Assembly (NCBI RefSeq): GCF_003966915.1
Contig: NZ_AP018150.1
Span: 1,240,001 to 1,304,000, forward strand
Origin: Mycoavidus cysteinexigens
GTDB taxonomy: Bacteria; Pseudomonadota; Gammaproteobacteria; Burkholderiales; Burkholderiaceae
Direction of reading: 5' to 3'
Length of the DNA stretch: 64,000 bases
The stretch's first letter is position 1, and each line of letters starts with the position of its first letter. A model generated the notes under the pieces. It was given only the letters and a program-made list of their open reading frames with translations. It made no database searches and had not been told where the DNA came from. The position numbers and the translations under genes are program-made. Positions 17,675-26,140 of this stretch are shown here, one piece after another.

Positions 17675-18119
17675 TGGGTTCCTTGCGCCAGCACTTTCTC
17701 ACTCCCGTTGAGTTCAATGAACGAACGACGTAGAAAAGCCGAATTTTTTAAGATTTTTAACAATAGGTGAAGTCTGAAAATAAGGGAGTACGCGCATATT
17801 TTATGTACTCCGCTCAAAGACCGCATCGTCTTCATCCACAATTTTTCCGAATTGTACCGATGGACAAATGATTTTTGCAAAAAATCCTGTCATGGGGTGG
17901 AATGCCTATTTTGTGGGACGCACAGGCAATCAGTTCGATAAATCATTGAAATACGGAAGATCTTCAAAAAAAACATGGATCGCCAAGTCATCCGAAAAGG
18001 AACGGTTTCGGTCATGCCTATTCATGGGTGTTATTGCTGGAAATTGTTCTGCAACAACCCTTATGCTGGTTAACCGTTCCACTGCACCTTAAGCCCCAAA
18101 TTCTGCGTCTGCCCCAAGA
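17675..18119. other. NLR1 leader and intergenic region
   Basis: About 445 bases between the NusG paralog and NLR1, both on the minus strand. GGAGTAC (17785-17791) and GTACTCC (17805-17811) form a 7-base-pair hairpin about 110 bases before the NLR1 start. No gene, terminator T-run or ops element is recognised. Confidence 0.5.
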
Positions 18120-18704
18120 TTAGCTCTGGGAAAGCTTTTCCACATCCTTGAAATGGACTTCGGTCGACATCGTCTGACCTTCAAACGTGAAGGAGACTCT
18201 TACGTGAAAACGTTCGGAATTAATTTCTTCAATAGACCCGCTTAAGGGAGCAAAAAGCCCTCTTATAATGCGTACTGTTTCTCCCACATTAAAACGGATT
18301 GATTCAGAGGGAGGGCCGTCAGCCCGCATCAGGGATAAAATTTTATCTACCTCATCCTGAGAAATGGGCCGGAGTGGAGAACCTTTTAGATGGCCGTCAC
18401 CCACTCCCTGCACCTCGACCGTTTTTTGTACCATAGCCGAGGTTATATCGTTCATTTCCATTTCAATGAACACATAGCCGCGACAAAATATTTTTTCGGT
18501 AATGTTTTTACGGCCATGTTTAATTTCTCTAACTTTATGAGTAGGCACCAAAACAGAGCCAAATTTTTCCAGACAACCGGATTGCATAATGAATTCTCGT
18601 AAGAGATTGAGCGCTTTCAATTCACTTTTGAGACGAACTCGCATGAGATACCAATCTTTCTTTACAGAAGGGGATTGACTTACGCGTGGCGACATAGTGC
18701 TCAT
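18120..18704 (-). CDS. NusG paralog (specialised transcription elongation factor)
   Basis: A 194-residue NusG-family protein. The N-terminal NGN domain reads KDWYLMRVRLKSELKALN, KFGSVLVPTHKVREI and RGYVFIEMEMND. The C-terminal KOW domain reads FNVGETVRIIRGLFAPLSGS, ending VHFKDVEKL. It is not in the secE-nusG-rplK setting of true nusG and lacks the canonical G-F-V-G-G link (here GVGDGHLKG), so it is a duplicate. AGAGG precedes the ATG at 18704; an upstream ATG at 18716 has no such site. Paralogs such as RfaH, LoaP and TaA aid transcription of long operons, often nearby. The nearest same-strand target is the 4.4-kb NLR1 gene, which is inference. Confidence 0.85.
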   Translation of the reverse strand: MSTMSPRVSQSPSVKKDWYLMRVRLKSELKALNLLREFIMQSGCLEKFGSVLVPTHKVREIKHGRKNITEKIFCRGYVFIEMEMNDITSAMVQKTVEVQGVGDGHLKGSPLRPISQDEVDKILSLMRADGPPSESIRFNVGETVRIIRGLFAPLSGSIEEINSERFHVRVSFTFEGQTMSTEVHFKDVEKLSQS

Positions 18705-18843
18705 AGTGCCTCTCATCAATTGACTAAAAAATAATTATTAAAATAGGCGTGCAGCCGTCCCACATTAATGGGCCACCTCACGCTACGCCCCTCTACAAAA
18801 ATTTGCCTCGGCTTGAAAAGACGCATTTTTACGGGTAGTATAC

Positions 18844-18859
18844 CTGTATATTTATACAG
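18844..18859. promoter_or_regulatory. LexA (SOS) box before imuA
   Basis: CTGTATATTTATACAG fits the gamma/betaproteobacterial LexA consensus CTGT-N8-ACAG and ends 4 bases before the first plausible imuA start codon. It implies DNA-damage induction of the imuA-imuB-dnaE2 cassette. Confidence 0.85.
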
Positions 18860-18863
18860 TATT

Positions 18864-19511
18864 ATGCCATTCATGAGCCCTGCTCTATCTCTTTCTCCCG
18901 AGTCCATCCATCCTACGCTATGGTGCGGTGCGCAACGCGCACACGCGACACGCCGCTGCATCGATACAGGCCACCCTGAGCTGACCGCAGAATTGCCCGG
19001 AGGCGGCTGGCCACAAGGCGCATTCACGGAATTACTTGTCCAGCAACCGGGCATCGGCGAATTGCGGCTACTCGTGCCAGCGCTGCGCGCATTGGGCAGC
19101 CGTCCAGTCATGTTGATTAATCCACCACACCTATTGCAGCCGCTGGCGCTAGGTTACTGGGGTCTTGCCAGTGCGTCCTTCTGCGTGCTGCACGCGCCAA
19201 AGACGGCTGACGCGTTGTGGGCGGCCGAACAGGCGCTGCGCGCCGACTCGTGCGGCGCGGTGCTGCTGTGGCAATGCACCATGCGCGCCGAGGCACTACG
19301 CCGGCTGTCTCTGGCAGCGCAACACGGCCAGGCGCTGTGCTTTTTGCTACGCCCGCTTTCCGCGGCGCTCAACGCTTCACCCGCCCTGCTTCGGCTTACC
19401 CTAACCCCCGCGAGCGCTGGCGTCCAACTGACCCTCCTCAAGCGGCGCGGCTCGCCCCGAGACGAGCCGTTGTGCGTGCCGCTGAGTCCCTGCCCTATTT
19501 TGTTGAGTTGA
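18864..19511 (+). CDS. imuA: ImuA, SOS mutagenesis cassette protein
   Basis: A 215-residue RecA/SulA-like protein. ELPGGGWPQGAFTELLVQQP and LLVPALRALGSRPVMLINPP match ImuA of Burkholderia-type cassettes. The open frame extends upstream to 18768, but that would put the LexA box inside the gene. The start at 18864, or the ATG at 18873, agrees with family N-termini (SPESIHPTLW) and implies a very short or absent leader. GC is clearly higher than in flanking genes. ImuA works with ImuB and DnaE2 in damage-induced mutagenesis. Confidence 0.87.
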   Translation: MPFMSPALSLSPESIHPTLWCGAQRAHATRRCIDTGHPELTAELPGGGWPQGAFTELLVQQPGIGELRLLVPALRALGSRPVMLINPPHLLQPLALGYWGLASASFCVLHAPKTADALWAAEQALRADSCGAVLLWQCTMRAEALRRLSLAAQHGQALCFLLRPLSAALNASPALLRLTLTPASAGVQLTLLKRRGSPRDEPLCVPLSPCPILLS

Positions 19512-19512
19512 T

Positions 19513-20973
19513 ATGCGTGTGTGGATTGGCATGCATCTGCCTTGCCTACCGCTTGAGTCATTCCGCCCATTGTGGTCTCCCTCTGATACGCGGGGTTGGG
19601 TGGTGCTGGAAAAAGACCGTGTCGCGCAACTCGACACCGTCGCGCGGGCATTGGGGGTCGTGCCAGGTATGCGTCGCGGCGGGGTACTCACGCTCGCGCC
19701 GCACGCGCAGATACGCGAGCGTGACCCCGCACGCGAACATACTCTCCAGCGCAGCGCGGCGCTCGCGCTGCTGCGCTTTACACCGCACGTTGTGCTGGCC
19801 GATGAGACAAGCGTGATACTCGACGTGTATGCAAGCCTTCGGCTTTTCGGGGGCATACGTGCGTTGCAGCGCGGAGCGCGCGCGCTCATCGAGGCATTCG
19901 GCGTGTCGGCCCATTGGGCCGTCGCCCCAACGGGTCAGGCCGCGTGGCTGCTCGCGCGCTCAGGGGGTGGCTACGCGCTGTCGTTCAAGACACTCAGCCG
20001 GGTGCTGGGACGCCAACCGCTCGCCATCTTGCCGCCGGCGCAACAGTACGCTGAATGGTTCGAGGGTCTGGGCTGCCGCACGATGGCGGATCTATGCTGC
20101 CTGCCACGCGCGGGACTGAATAAGCGGTGCGGCACCGCGCTGCTCGATGTGCTCGATCGCGCACTGGGTACCGCACCCGAAGCGTACGAGTGGCTACAAG
20201 CCCCGCCCGAGTTTGAGGCGCGCATCGATTTACCGGACCGAATCGAGCAAGCAGAAGCGGCGCTCTTTGCCACGCGCCGGCTGCTCCTACAGATGACGGG
20301 CTGGCTCGCCGCCCAGCAGCTCGCCGTCGTGCGCTTTGCCGTCGTACTCGAACACGAACGTGGCCGGTCTGCGATCGAACCGAGCATCATCGAGGTCGCG
20401 CTGGGCGAACCCATGTGGCACGATGCGCACCTCGTGCGCCTGCTCAAAGAGCGGCTTGCCCGCACCGAACTGCGCGCGCCGGTTATCGCTATACGGCTGC
20501 TTGCAAAAGACGTGCGCACAGTGCAGTTGCACAGCGACACGCTTTTTTCAGAGCCAGGCGGCTCAGCCACCGACCATGCGCGACTACTCGAGCTGCTCGT
20601 CGCACGCCTGGGCCGCGAGAATGTACTCCAACCCTTACCGCTCGCCGATCATCGCCCAGAGTTGGCCTCTCGCTGGGTACCCGTGGATAAGACATTCATC
20701 TCTGCGCCCTCGTCATTACCGCGTCCAGCCTGGCTACTGAAAGAACCGATCCAGATCATGCTACGCGGCAATCGGCTTTTCTACGGCACGCCGTTACGCC
20801 TTATCTCTTCAGCCGAGCGGATCGAAGCGGGCTGGCACGACCGGCACGTTGTGATGCGGGACTATTACGTCGCGCAATCCGAGGATCATGTGCACTACTG
20901 GGTGTATTGTGAACGGGTGGGCGTGAACGCCTCGCGCACACCGCGCTGGTTTCTCCATGGGCTATTTGGCTAG
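19513..20973 (+). CDS. imuB: ImuB, inactive Y-family polymerase-like protein
   Basis: A 486-residue Y-family-like protein starting 1 base after the imuA stop. It has the N-terminal palm region (VWIGMHLPCLPLESF, ADETSVILDVYASLRLFGG) and a little-finger-like C-terminal half. The usual catalytic acidic cluster of DinB is not present in these segments, as expected for ImuB, which serves as an adaptor linking the beta clamp and DnaE2. It is GC rich like the rest of the cassette. Confidence 0.87.
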   Translation: MRVWIGMHLPCLPLESFRPLWSPSDTRGWVVLEKDRVAQLDTVARALGVVPGMRRGGVLTLAPHAQIRERDPAREHTLQRSAALALLRFTPHVVLADETSVILDVYASLRLFGGIRALQRGARALIEAFGVSAHWAVAPTGQAAWLLARSGGGYALSFKTLSRVLGRQPLAILPPAQQYAEWFEGLGCRTMADLCCLPRAGLNKRCGTALLDVLDRALGTAPEAYEWLQAPPEFEARIDLPDRIEQAEAALFATRRLLLQMTGWLAAQQLAVVRFAVVLEHERGRSAIEPSIIEVALGEPMWHDAHLVRLLKERLARTELRAPVIAIRLLAKDVRTVQLHSDTLFSEPGGSATDHARLLELLVARLGRENVLQPLPLADHRPELASRWVPVDKTFISAPSSLPRPAWLLKEPIQIMLRGNRLFYGTPLRLISSAERIEAGWHDRHVVMRDYYVAQSEDHVHYWVYCERVGVNASRTPRWFLHGLFG

Positions 20974-20976
20974 CGT

Positions 20977-23900
20977 ATGGACACGCCAGCATACGGCGCA
21001 CACCCTGACTATGCAGAACTACAGTGTGCGTCGAACTTCTCATTTCTGCAGGGTGCCTCGCATGCGGAGGAGCTGGTCGCGCGCGCCTCGCAACTTGCTT
21101 ACACGGCACTCGCCATCACCGACGAATGCTCGCTTGCCGGCATCGTGCGTGCCCACCTCGAAGCAAAAAAGATCGGTTTACCGTTGATTGTGGGTGCGTA
21201 CTTTCGGTTGACTCAACCGAATGGCGACGATCCGCTCGCGTTGACAGCGCTGGCGATGAATCGCAATGGCTATGGCAATCTATCCGAGTTCATTACGCTG
21301 GGCCGCATGCGCAGTGAGAAGGGCAAATACCAGTTATTCCAAGCGGATCTAGATTGTCTCAACGCAGATGTCCCCCACTTGCACGCGTTACCGGATTGTG
21401 TGGTCATTTTGAATCCAGAATACCCTGCCAATGCGCAGCGCCTTCACGACCAACTCACCTGGTTTAAGAAACTTTTTGGCACGCGCGCGTGGGTCGCGCT
21501 CACGCTACATGCACGCGCGCTGGACGACCTTCATCGAGACGTCGTGCAACGCGTTTCGGCGTTGCACAATGTGCCCATGGTCGCCACGGGCGCAGTTCTG
21601 ATGCACGTTTGCTCACGCAAGCCATTGCAGGACATGCTGACCGCCATCCAGCGCCATCAGCCTGTGCATGCGTGCGGTTATGAACTAGCGCCCAATGCCG
21701 AACAGCATTTGCGCACGCGAACTAGGCTAGCCCTCCTCTATCCGCGCGATGCGCTCGAAGAAACCACCCGCATCGCCCGCCAGTGCCAGTTCTCATTGGA
21801 CGAGCTGCGCTACGAATATCCCCAAGAGCTGGTTCCCGCTGAACACACGCCGAGCACTTATCTGCGCCAGGAAACCTATATCGGTGCGCATCGCCGCTTT
21901 CCCAGCGGTATCCCACCTACGGTACAACAACAGCTCGAGCACGAACTGGCGCTTATCGAGAGCTTGCGGTATGAGCCATACTTTTTAACTGTTTATGACG
22001 TTGTTACGTTCGCGCGCAGCGAAGGTATTCTTTGCCAAGGCCGCGGGTCCGCGGCGAACTCCGCAGTGTGCTACTGTCTCGGCGTGACCGAAGTCGATCC
22101 GGCGCGCTCGAGCTTGCTCTTTGAGCGCTTTATCAGCCAGGAACGGAACGAACCGCCCGATATTGACATTGATTTCGAGCACCAGCGCCGCGAAGAAGTG
22201 ATGCAGTACATTTATCGTAAGTACGGACGCGAGCGCACAGCGCTGACTGCCGCAGTCACGACCTATCGGCCGCGCAGCGCCTTGCGCGACGCTGGCAAGG
22301 CGCTGGGCATCGATGCGCTAATCGTCGATCGCATAGCGAAGTCGCACCAGTGGTTTGACAGCCGCACCGATTTGCTTAAGCACTTTGCCGGGTCCGGGCT
22401 GGATACGCAAGCGCCGATGATCCAGCAGTGGGCGACGTTGGCCACGGCGCTGTTAGGCTTTCCGCGGCACCTGTCGCAGCACAGCGGCGGGTTCGTGATC
22501 AGCCAAGACCGCTTGAGCCGGCTCGTGCCAATCGAGAACGCGGCGATGCCGGATCGCTCGATCATTCAGTGGGACAAGGACGACATCGACGCGCTTGGGC
22601 TGCTAAAAATCGACATCTTAGCGCTCGGCATGCTCAGCGCCATCCGGCGCACGCTCGAACTGATTGCCGAGAAGCGGGGCGAACCGTTCGAGCTACAAGA
22701 CATTCCGGCCAAGGACGAGGCGACTTACGACATGATGTGCAACGCCGACACCGTGGGCGTATTTCAAATCGAATCGCGCGCGCAGATGAGCATGTTGCCG
22801 CGCTTGCGTCCGCGCTGTTTCTACGATTTGGTGATTGAGGTGGCGCTGGTGCGCCCGGGTCCAATGCAAGGCGGTATGGTGCATCCGTACCTACGCCGGC
22901 GCGAGGGGCTTGAGACCGTGACCTATCCGAGCGACGCGATGAAAACGGCGCTAGCCCGCACGCTCGGCGTACCAATCTTTCAGGAACAGGTGATGCAAGT
23001 CGCAATGCTCGCAGCCGGTTTTTCTGCTGGTGAGGCTGACCAGTTACGCCGCGCAATGGCGGCCTGGCGCCGCAAGGGCGGACTCGGGCAGTATTATGAT
23101 CGCATCGTCAACGGCATGATCGCGCGCGGCTATGATCGGCCCTTTGCTGAAGCGATTTTTGCGCAGATCCAGGGCTTTGGCGAGTATGGCTTCCCGGAAA
23201 GCCACGCAGCGAGCTTCGCACTACTCGTCTATGCGAGCGCGTGGCTCAAATGTCATGAACCGGCTGCCTTTTTATGCGCGCTGCTCAACAGTCAGCCGAT
23301 GGGGTTTTATACGCCTTCGCAGTTGGTGCAGGACGCCCGTCGTCATGGGGTCGAAGTCTTGCCGGTCGATATTACCGTCAGCCATTGGGACTCTACCCTC
23401 GAAGGCGCGTGGACGCGCGCGCCCGTGCGACTCGGTCTGTCCCTGATCCGCGGCATGAAGGCCGAAGCCGCTGCGCGCATCGAATTGGCGCGCGCAGTCC
23501 AGTCTTTCACTGATGTGGCGGATCTAGCGCGGCGTGCCGCACTGAGTCGCCACGATTTACAGGCATTGGCCGCAGCCAATGCACTCGCTTCGCTGGCCGG
23601 TAATCGGCGCGCGGCGCTATGGCACGCCATGGCGGCAGTCCCTGATTCAGCGCTGTTACGCAACGCCTCTATCGATGACGCGACACCTGCATTCGCACCG
23701 CTTACCGAAGGACAAACAATCACTCACGATTACCGTGCGCTGGGCCTGACGCTGGGCCGCCATCCGCTCGCGTTGTTACGCACCCGGCTGCTGAAACACA
23801 ATTTACTGCCGGCGACAACACTGGCACAGTGTCGCAACGGACAGCTTGTGCGCGCCTGCGGTATTGTGGCAGTACGCCAGCGTCCGGGCACGGCCAAAGG

Positions 23901-24123
23901 GGTGATGTTCGTGACGCTTGAGGATGAGACCGGGCAAGTCAACGTGATTGTATGGCCTTCATTGCTTGAGCGTCAGCGCAACGCAGCGCTTAATGCAACG
24001 CTACTTGCGGCAGATGGCGTATGGCAGCGACAAGGCAGTATCACCCATCTGGTCGCCAAGCGCCTGGTCGATTTATCTCATTTGCTCGGTACATTGAGCA
24101 CGAAAAGCCGCAGCTTCCGTTGA
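20977..24123 (+). CDS. dnaE2: Error-prone DNA polymerase DnaE2 (ImuC)
   Basis: A 1048-residue C-family polymerase, the normal length for DnaE2. The PHP domain occupies the first 280 or so residues (CASNFSFLQGASHAEELV, LAITDECSLAG). The polymerase core has CQGRGSAANSAVCYCLG and the catalytic PDIDIDFEHQRREEV, plus LVRPGPMQGGMVHPYLRR and FPESHAASFALLVYASAW. An OB-fold (VMFVTLEDETGQVNVIVWP) lies near the C-terminus. It copies past lesions and causes damage-induced mutations. It is the third gene of the SOS cassette, 3 bases after imuB. Confidence 0.93.
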   Translation: MDTPAYGAHPDYAELQCASNFSFLQGASHAEELVARASQLAYTALAITDECSLAGIVRAHLEAKKIGLPLIVGAYFRLTQPNGDDPLALTALAMNRNGYGNLSEFITLGRMRSEKGKYQLFQADLDCLNADVPHLHALPDCVVILNPEYPANAQRLHDQLTWFKKLFGTRAWVALTLHARALDDLHRDVVQRVSALHNVPMVATGAVLMHVCSRKPLQDMLTAIQRHQPVHACGYELAPNAEQHLRTRTRLALLYPRDALEETTRIARQCQFSLDELRYEYPQELVPAEHTPSTYLRQETYIGAHRRFPSGIPPTVQQQLEHELALIESLRYEPYFLTVYDVVTFARSEGILCQGRGSAANSAVCYCLGVTEVDPARSSLLFERFISQERNEPPDIDIDFEHQRREEVMQYIYRKYGRERTALTAAVTTYRPRSALRDAGKALGIDALIVDRIAKSHQWFDSRTDLLKHFAGSGLDTQAPMIQQWATLATALLGFPRHLSQHSGGFVISQDRLSRLVPIENAAMPDRSIIQWDKDDIDALGLLKIDILALGMLSAIRRTLELIAEKRGEPFELQDIPAKDEATYDMMCNADTVGVFQIESRAQMSMLPRLRPRCFYDLVIEVALVRPGPMQGGMVHPYLRRREGLETVTYPSDAMKTALARTLGVPIFQEQVMQVAMLAAGFSAGEADQLRRAMAAWRRKGGLGQYYDRIVNGMIARGYDRPFAEAIFAQIQGFGEYGFPESHAASFALLVYASAWLKCHEPAAFLCALLNSQPMGFYTPSQLVQDARRHGVEVLPVDITVSHWDSTLEGAWTRAPVRLGLSLIRGMKAEAAARIELARAVQSFTDVADLARRAALSRHDLQALAAANALASLAGNRRAALWHAMAAVPDSALLRNASIDDATPAFAPLTEGQTITHDYRALGLTLGRHPLALLRTRLLKHNLLPATTLAQCRNGQLVRACGIVAVRQRPGTAKGVMFVTLEDETGQVNVIVWPSLLERQRNAALNATLLAADGVWQRQGSITHLVAKRLVDLSHLLGTLSTKSRSFR

Positions 24124-24163
24124 TAGAGGGCACTTTGACGTGTTTTGGACACAACATCAACAG

Positions 24164-24373
24164 TCAGCTAAGTTTACGTTTCACTAGAGCCTTGTGCTCC
24201 TCCTGTTGCTGGGTCTGCTGAACGTCGCGGGCTTGGTGCATCTCTTGGATCTTAGAAACAGCTGCTTGCACTTGTCGTTCGAGGCCGTCGACACCCAGCG
24301 CGCTCCTGTTCGCCAAGTCGTTAAAGTCGGTGTGCTGCTGCATGACAGTTAAGAATGCCTTTACCGATGCAGC
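24164..24373 (-). pseudogene. Coiled-coil protein C-terminal fragment, unidentified
   Basis: An open stretch ending at 24164, with an internal ATG at 24343 giving 59 codons. It reads MQQHTDFNDLANRSALGVDG and then a Gln/Glu-rich helix (RDVQQTQQQEEHKALVKR). Codon use looks coding, but a stop lies at the upstream end and there is no ribosome site. It is probably the tail of a lost gene; the family is unknown. Confidence 0.3.
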
Positions 24374-24586
24374 TCAAGGTAGTTTGGAACCTTCGCCCGT
24401 ACGCCGGTTCCGAGGGGCCTGCCCTCATCTTCGATACAGCATTGCGACCGAGGCTCGCGTCCCTACACATTTGTGACACACTAGCAAACTGCAATTGAAA
24501 ACTCCTTGACCTGCAATCCATCGGCGCAAACCCACATTATTTGCGATTATTCTTTCCAAAAAACGATCGTTACCTGGACTTCAAAT

Positions 24587-24642
24587 GAGCCATTACTATC
24601 TAGCCCTTACAGGTAAATTATCTGGAGTCCTTCTTATGTTAA
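24587..24642 (+). repeat. 56-base dispersed repeat, copy 2
   Basis: It begins GAGCCATTACTATCTAGC and ends TTATGTTAA, the same length and ends as 13135-13190. It lies 15 bases beyond the 3' end of the C58 protease gene. It is probably an IS terminal remnant. Confidence 0.5.
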
Positions 24643-24657
24643 ATCCGGCAGTCCATT

Positions 24658-25563
24658 TCAAACTACGGGTCTACTAAAATGGATTAGTTCCGCATTTTCA
24701 AACTTGCAGTATGGCTTATAATGGGTTTCCCAAATTTCTTCGAACAGGCTAACTATGTTATACCATCCTCCTGTCCATACACCATTGTTAGCATCAACTA
24801 AAAAGCTATTCCCTAAATGTCTATAAACCGCAATCGCGTGGCCTGATTTTGTAGATAGTGGCCCTATACTTAGAACTAAGCGGATTAAACAATAGTTTCG
24901 AAAGTCAACGCTCCGAAAAAGTTCGCGCGGGACAAATTCTGATTTTAGAGAATAGTATTGAGAATCTGCAACACTGCTACCAATGACTACTGAGCGGAAC
25001 ATTTTGTCACGCTCTACTTTATGTTCAGCTTCATATTTTTTTTGTAACTCTGGCGAAAGAGTATCAAGAGTATCTTTATCAGACGTAAACGTATTAGAAA
25101 TAAGTGTTGCCCCCCAAGATAATAGCGAATTCGACAACGCATTTTCTTCTGTCAGCTTTTTCTGCTCCGCCACATACTTTGCATCTAAGAGCTTACTCTC
25201 ATCTACGTAACGATGCTGCAGTTCGTTGTGCCGCATTTGCACACCCATCAAAATCTGGACCCTCGAATTTCTACTGATCGGACTACCCGAATTATTATTG
25301 CTATTATGGCTGTCTGGATCAGTTCTATTTTGTACTTCTTGTTGTCTCATTCCAACATAAGTGTCCCACAACTTGGCGTTTTCTGGACAGAAATGCTTCG
25401 AAATCCAAAGGGTGGCTAGTCCAGCGCAATAACCCAAGCGTATTCCCGTTGCTTCAAGTTCCTTGTAAGTGAAATCTGAATCAATACTCTGGAAAATAGG
25501 AACTACCAGTTCAACATTGTGTTTTGCTTCAAGCTGTTTCCAAGCATTAAGGTCTAATGGCAT
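24658..25563 (-). CDS. YopT/AvrPphB-type cysteine protease (peptidase C58), candidate effector
   Basis: A 301-residue protein with the ordered C58 triad: Cys in RLGYCAGLATLWIS (about residue 45), His in SGHAIAVYRHLG (about 247) and Asp in FLVDANNGVW (about 258). Spacing and flanks match YopT-like proteases (G-C--L---W, HA-A, D-N-G). YopT cleaves prenylated Rho GTPases and AvrPphB cleaves plant kinases; both are type III effectors. A long Asn/Ser-rich insert (residues about 85-105) lies between Cys and His. The start at 25563 has AAGAGGA 6 bases upstream. No hrpII box was found. Host target unknown. Confidence 0.75.
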   Translation of the reverse strand: MPLDLNAWKQLEAKHNVELVVPIFQSIDSDFTYKELEATGIRLGYCAGLATLWISKHFCPENAKLWDTYVGMRQQEVQNRTDPDSHNSNNNSGSPISRNSRVQILMGVQMRHNELQHRYVDESKLLDAKYVAEQKKLTEENALSNSLLSWGATLISNTFTSDKDTLDTLSPELQKKYEAEHKVERDKMFRSVVIGSSVADSQYYSLKSEFVPRELFRSVDFRNYCLIRLVLSIGPLSTKSGHAIAVYRHLGNSFLVDANNGVWTGGWYNIVSLFEEIWETHYKPYCKFENAELIHFSRPVV

Positions 25564-25762
25564 TAAAGTCCTCTTACGCAAAATAATATTGTGCTTAATT
25601 TGTTAAACGACTTGTAAAACTTTCCAGCTCATGAGAGGAAATAGCGCACATAAATCTCCACCTTAATGATTTGACTAGTGAATAAATTTGTCAAGGTATT
25701 TTGCGTGTGTTTACGGACGATTCTCCCTGATACCCTACTTACTACGAGCAAACACGAAACGA

Positions 25763-25925
25763 CTAGTTTTGGTATGCCCTCGCAAGCATCGTACTGGCGT
25801 AGCGTTCTACTAACGTACGATTTTTTCCGCAGTAAAATATCGTACTAACTGATACCTTTAGTTCGTTCGCAATCTTGCGCATGCTAAGTCCGTTAGCATT
25901 TCGTTCACGCCGTTCAACACAGTGG
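25763..25925 (-). pseudogene. Helix-turn-helix fragment (recombinase/transposase-like)
   Basis: A minus-strand frame reads CVERRERNANGLSMRKIANE, LKVSVSTIFY and stops at 25763. It resembles the Hin/IS30-type DNA-binding helix-turn-helix. There is no start codon or catalytic domain, so it is a remnant; the family is uncertain. Confidence 0.35.
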
Positions 25926-26054
25926 ATTGACCCCTTAAATCGCTGGCAGGGAATTCCTGATCGGCAGGAATGATTTTGATATCGCGATCAGTAACGAATG
26001 CGGGCGCCTACTTGCTAACTTTTTTCTAATTTTTAAGAAACATCTATATGGTGA

Positions 26055-26078
26055 TTCGTTTTATACGACTTTACTTCG
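26055..26078 (+). promoter_or_regulatory. hrpII box (TTCG-N16-TTCG)
   Basis: TTCG at 26055-26058 and TTCG at 26075-26078 are separated by exactly 16 bases, 62 bases before the ATG at 26141. This is the published consensus for HrpB/HrpX-activated type III secretion genes in Ralstonia, Burkholderia and Xanthomonas. Confidence 0.65.
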
Positions 26079-26140
26079 CATTGTTTGCTAAATTCCTTCT
26101 CTTATTTATATAAAGTTGCGATTTTTATAGGAGTATATTG

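Larger units (their letters stand above)
24124..24657. other. Intergenic remnant region
   Basis: It contains the coiled-coil coding fragment (24164-24373) and the second copy of the 56-base repeat (24587-24642). Otherwise nothing is recognised. Confidence 0.5.
25564..26140. other. Intergenic region with HTH remnant and effector promoter
   Basis: Between two divergent accessory genes. It holds a degenerate helix-turn-helix fragment (25763-25925, minus) and the hrpII box (26055-26078) of the downstream gene. Confidence 0.5.

Noticed and set aside
17722-17743. A CGAA...CGAA pair upstream of NLR1 that could be an hrpII box on the minus strand
   Set aside because: The spacing is 14, not 16, and there is no further similarity to the other two boxes.
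19154-20570. Many long frames on both strands across imuA and imuB
   Set aside because: High GC removes stop codons by chance; the imuA and imuB frames explain the region.
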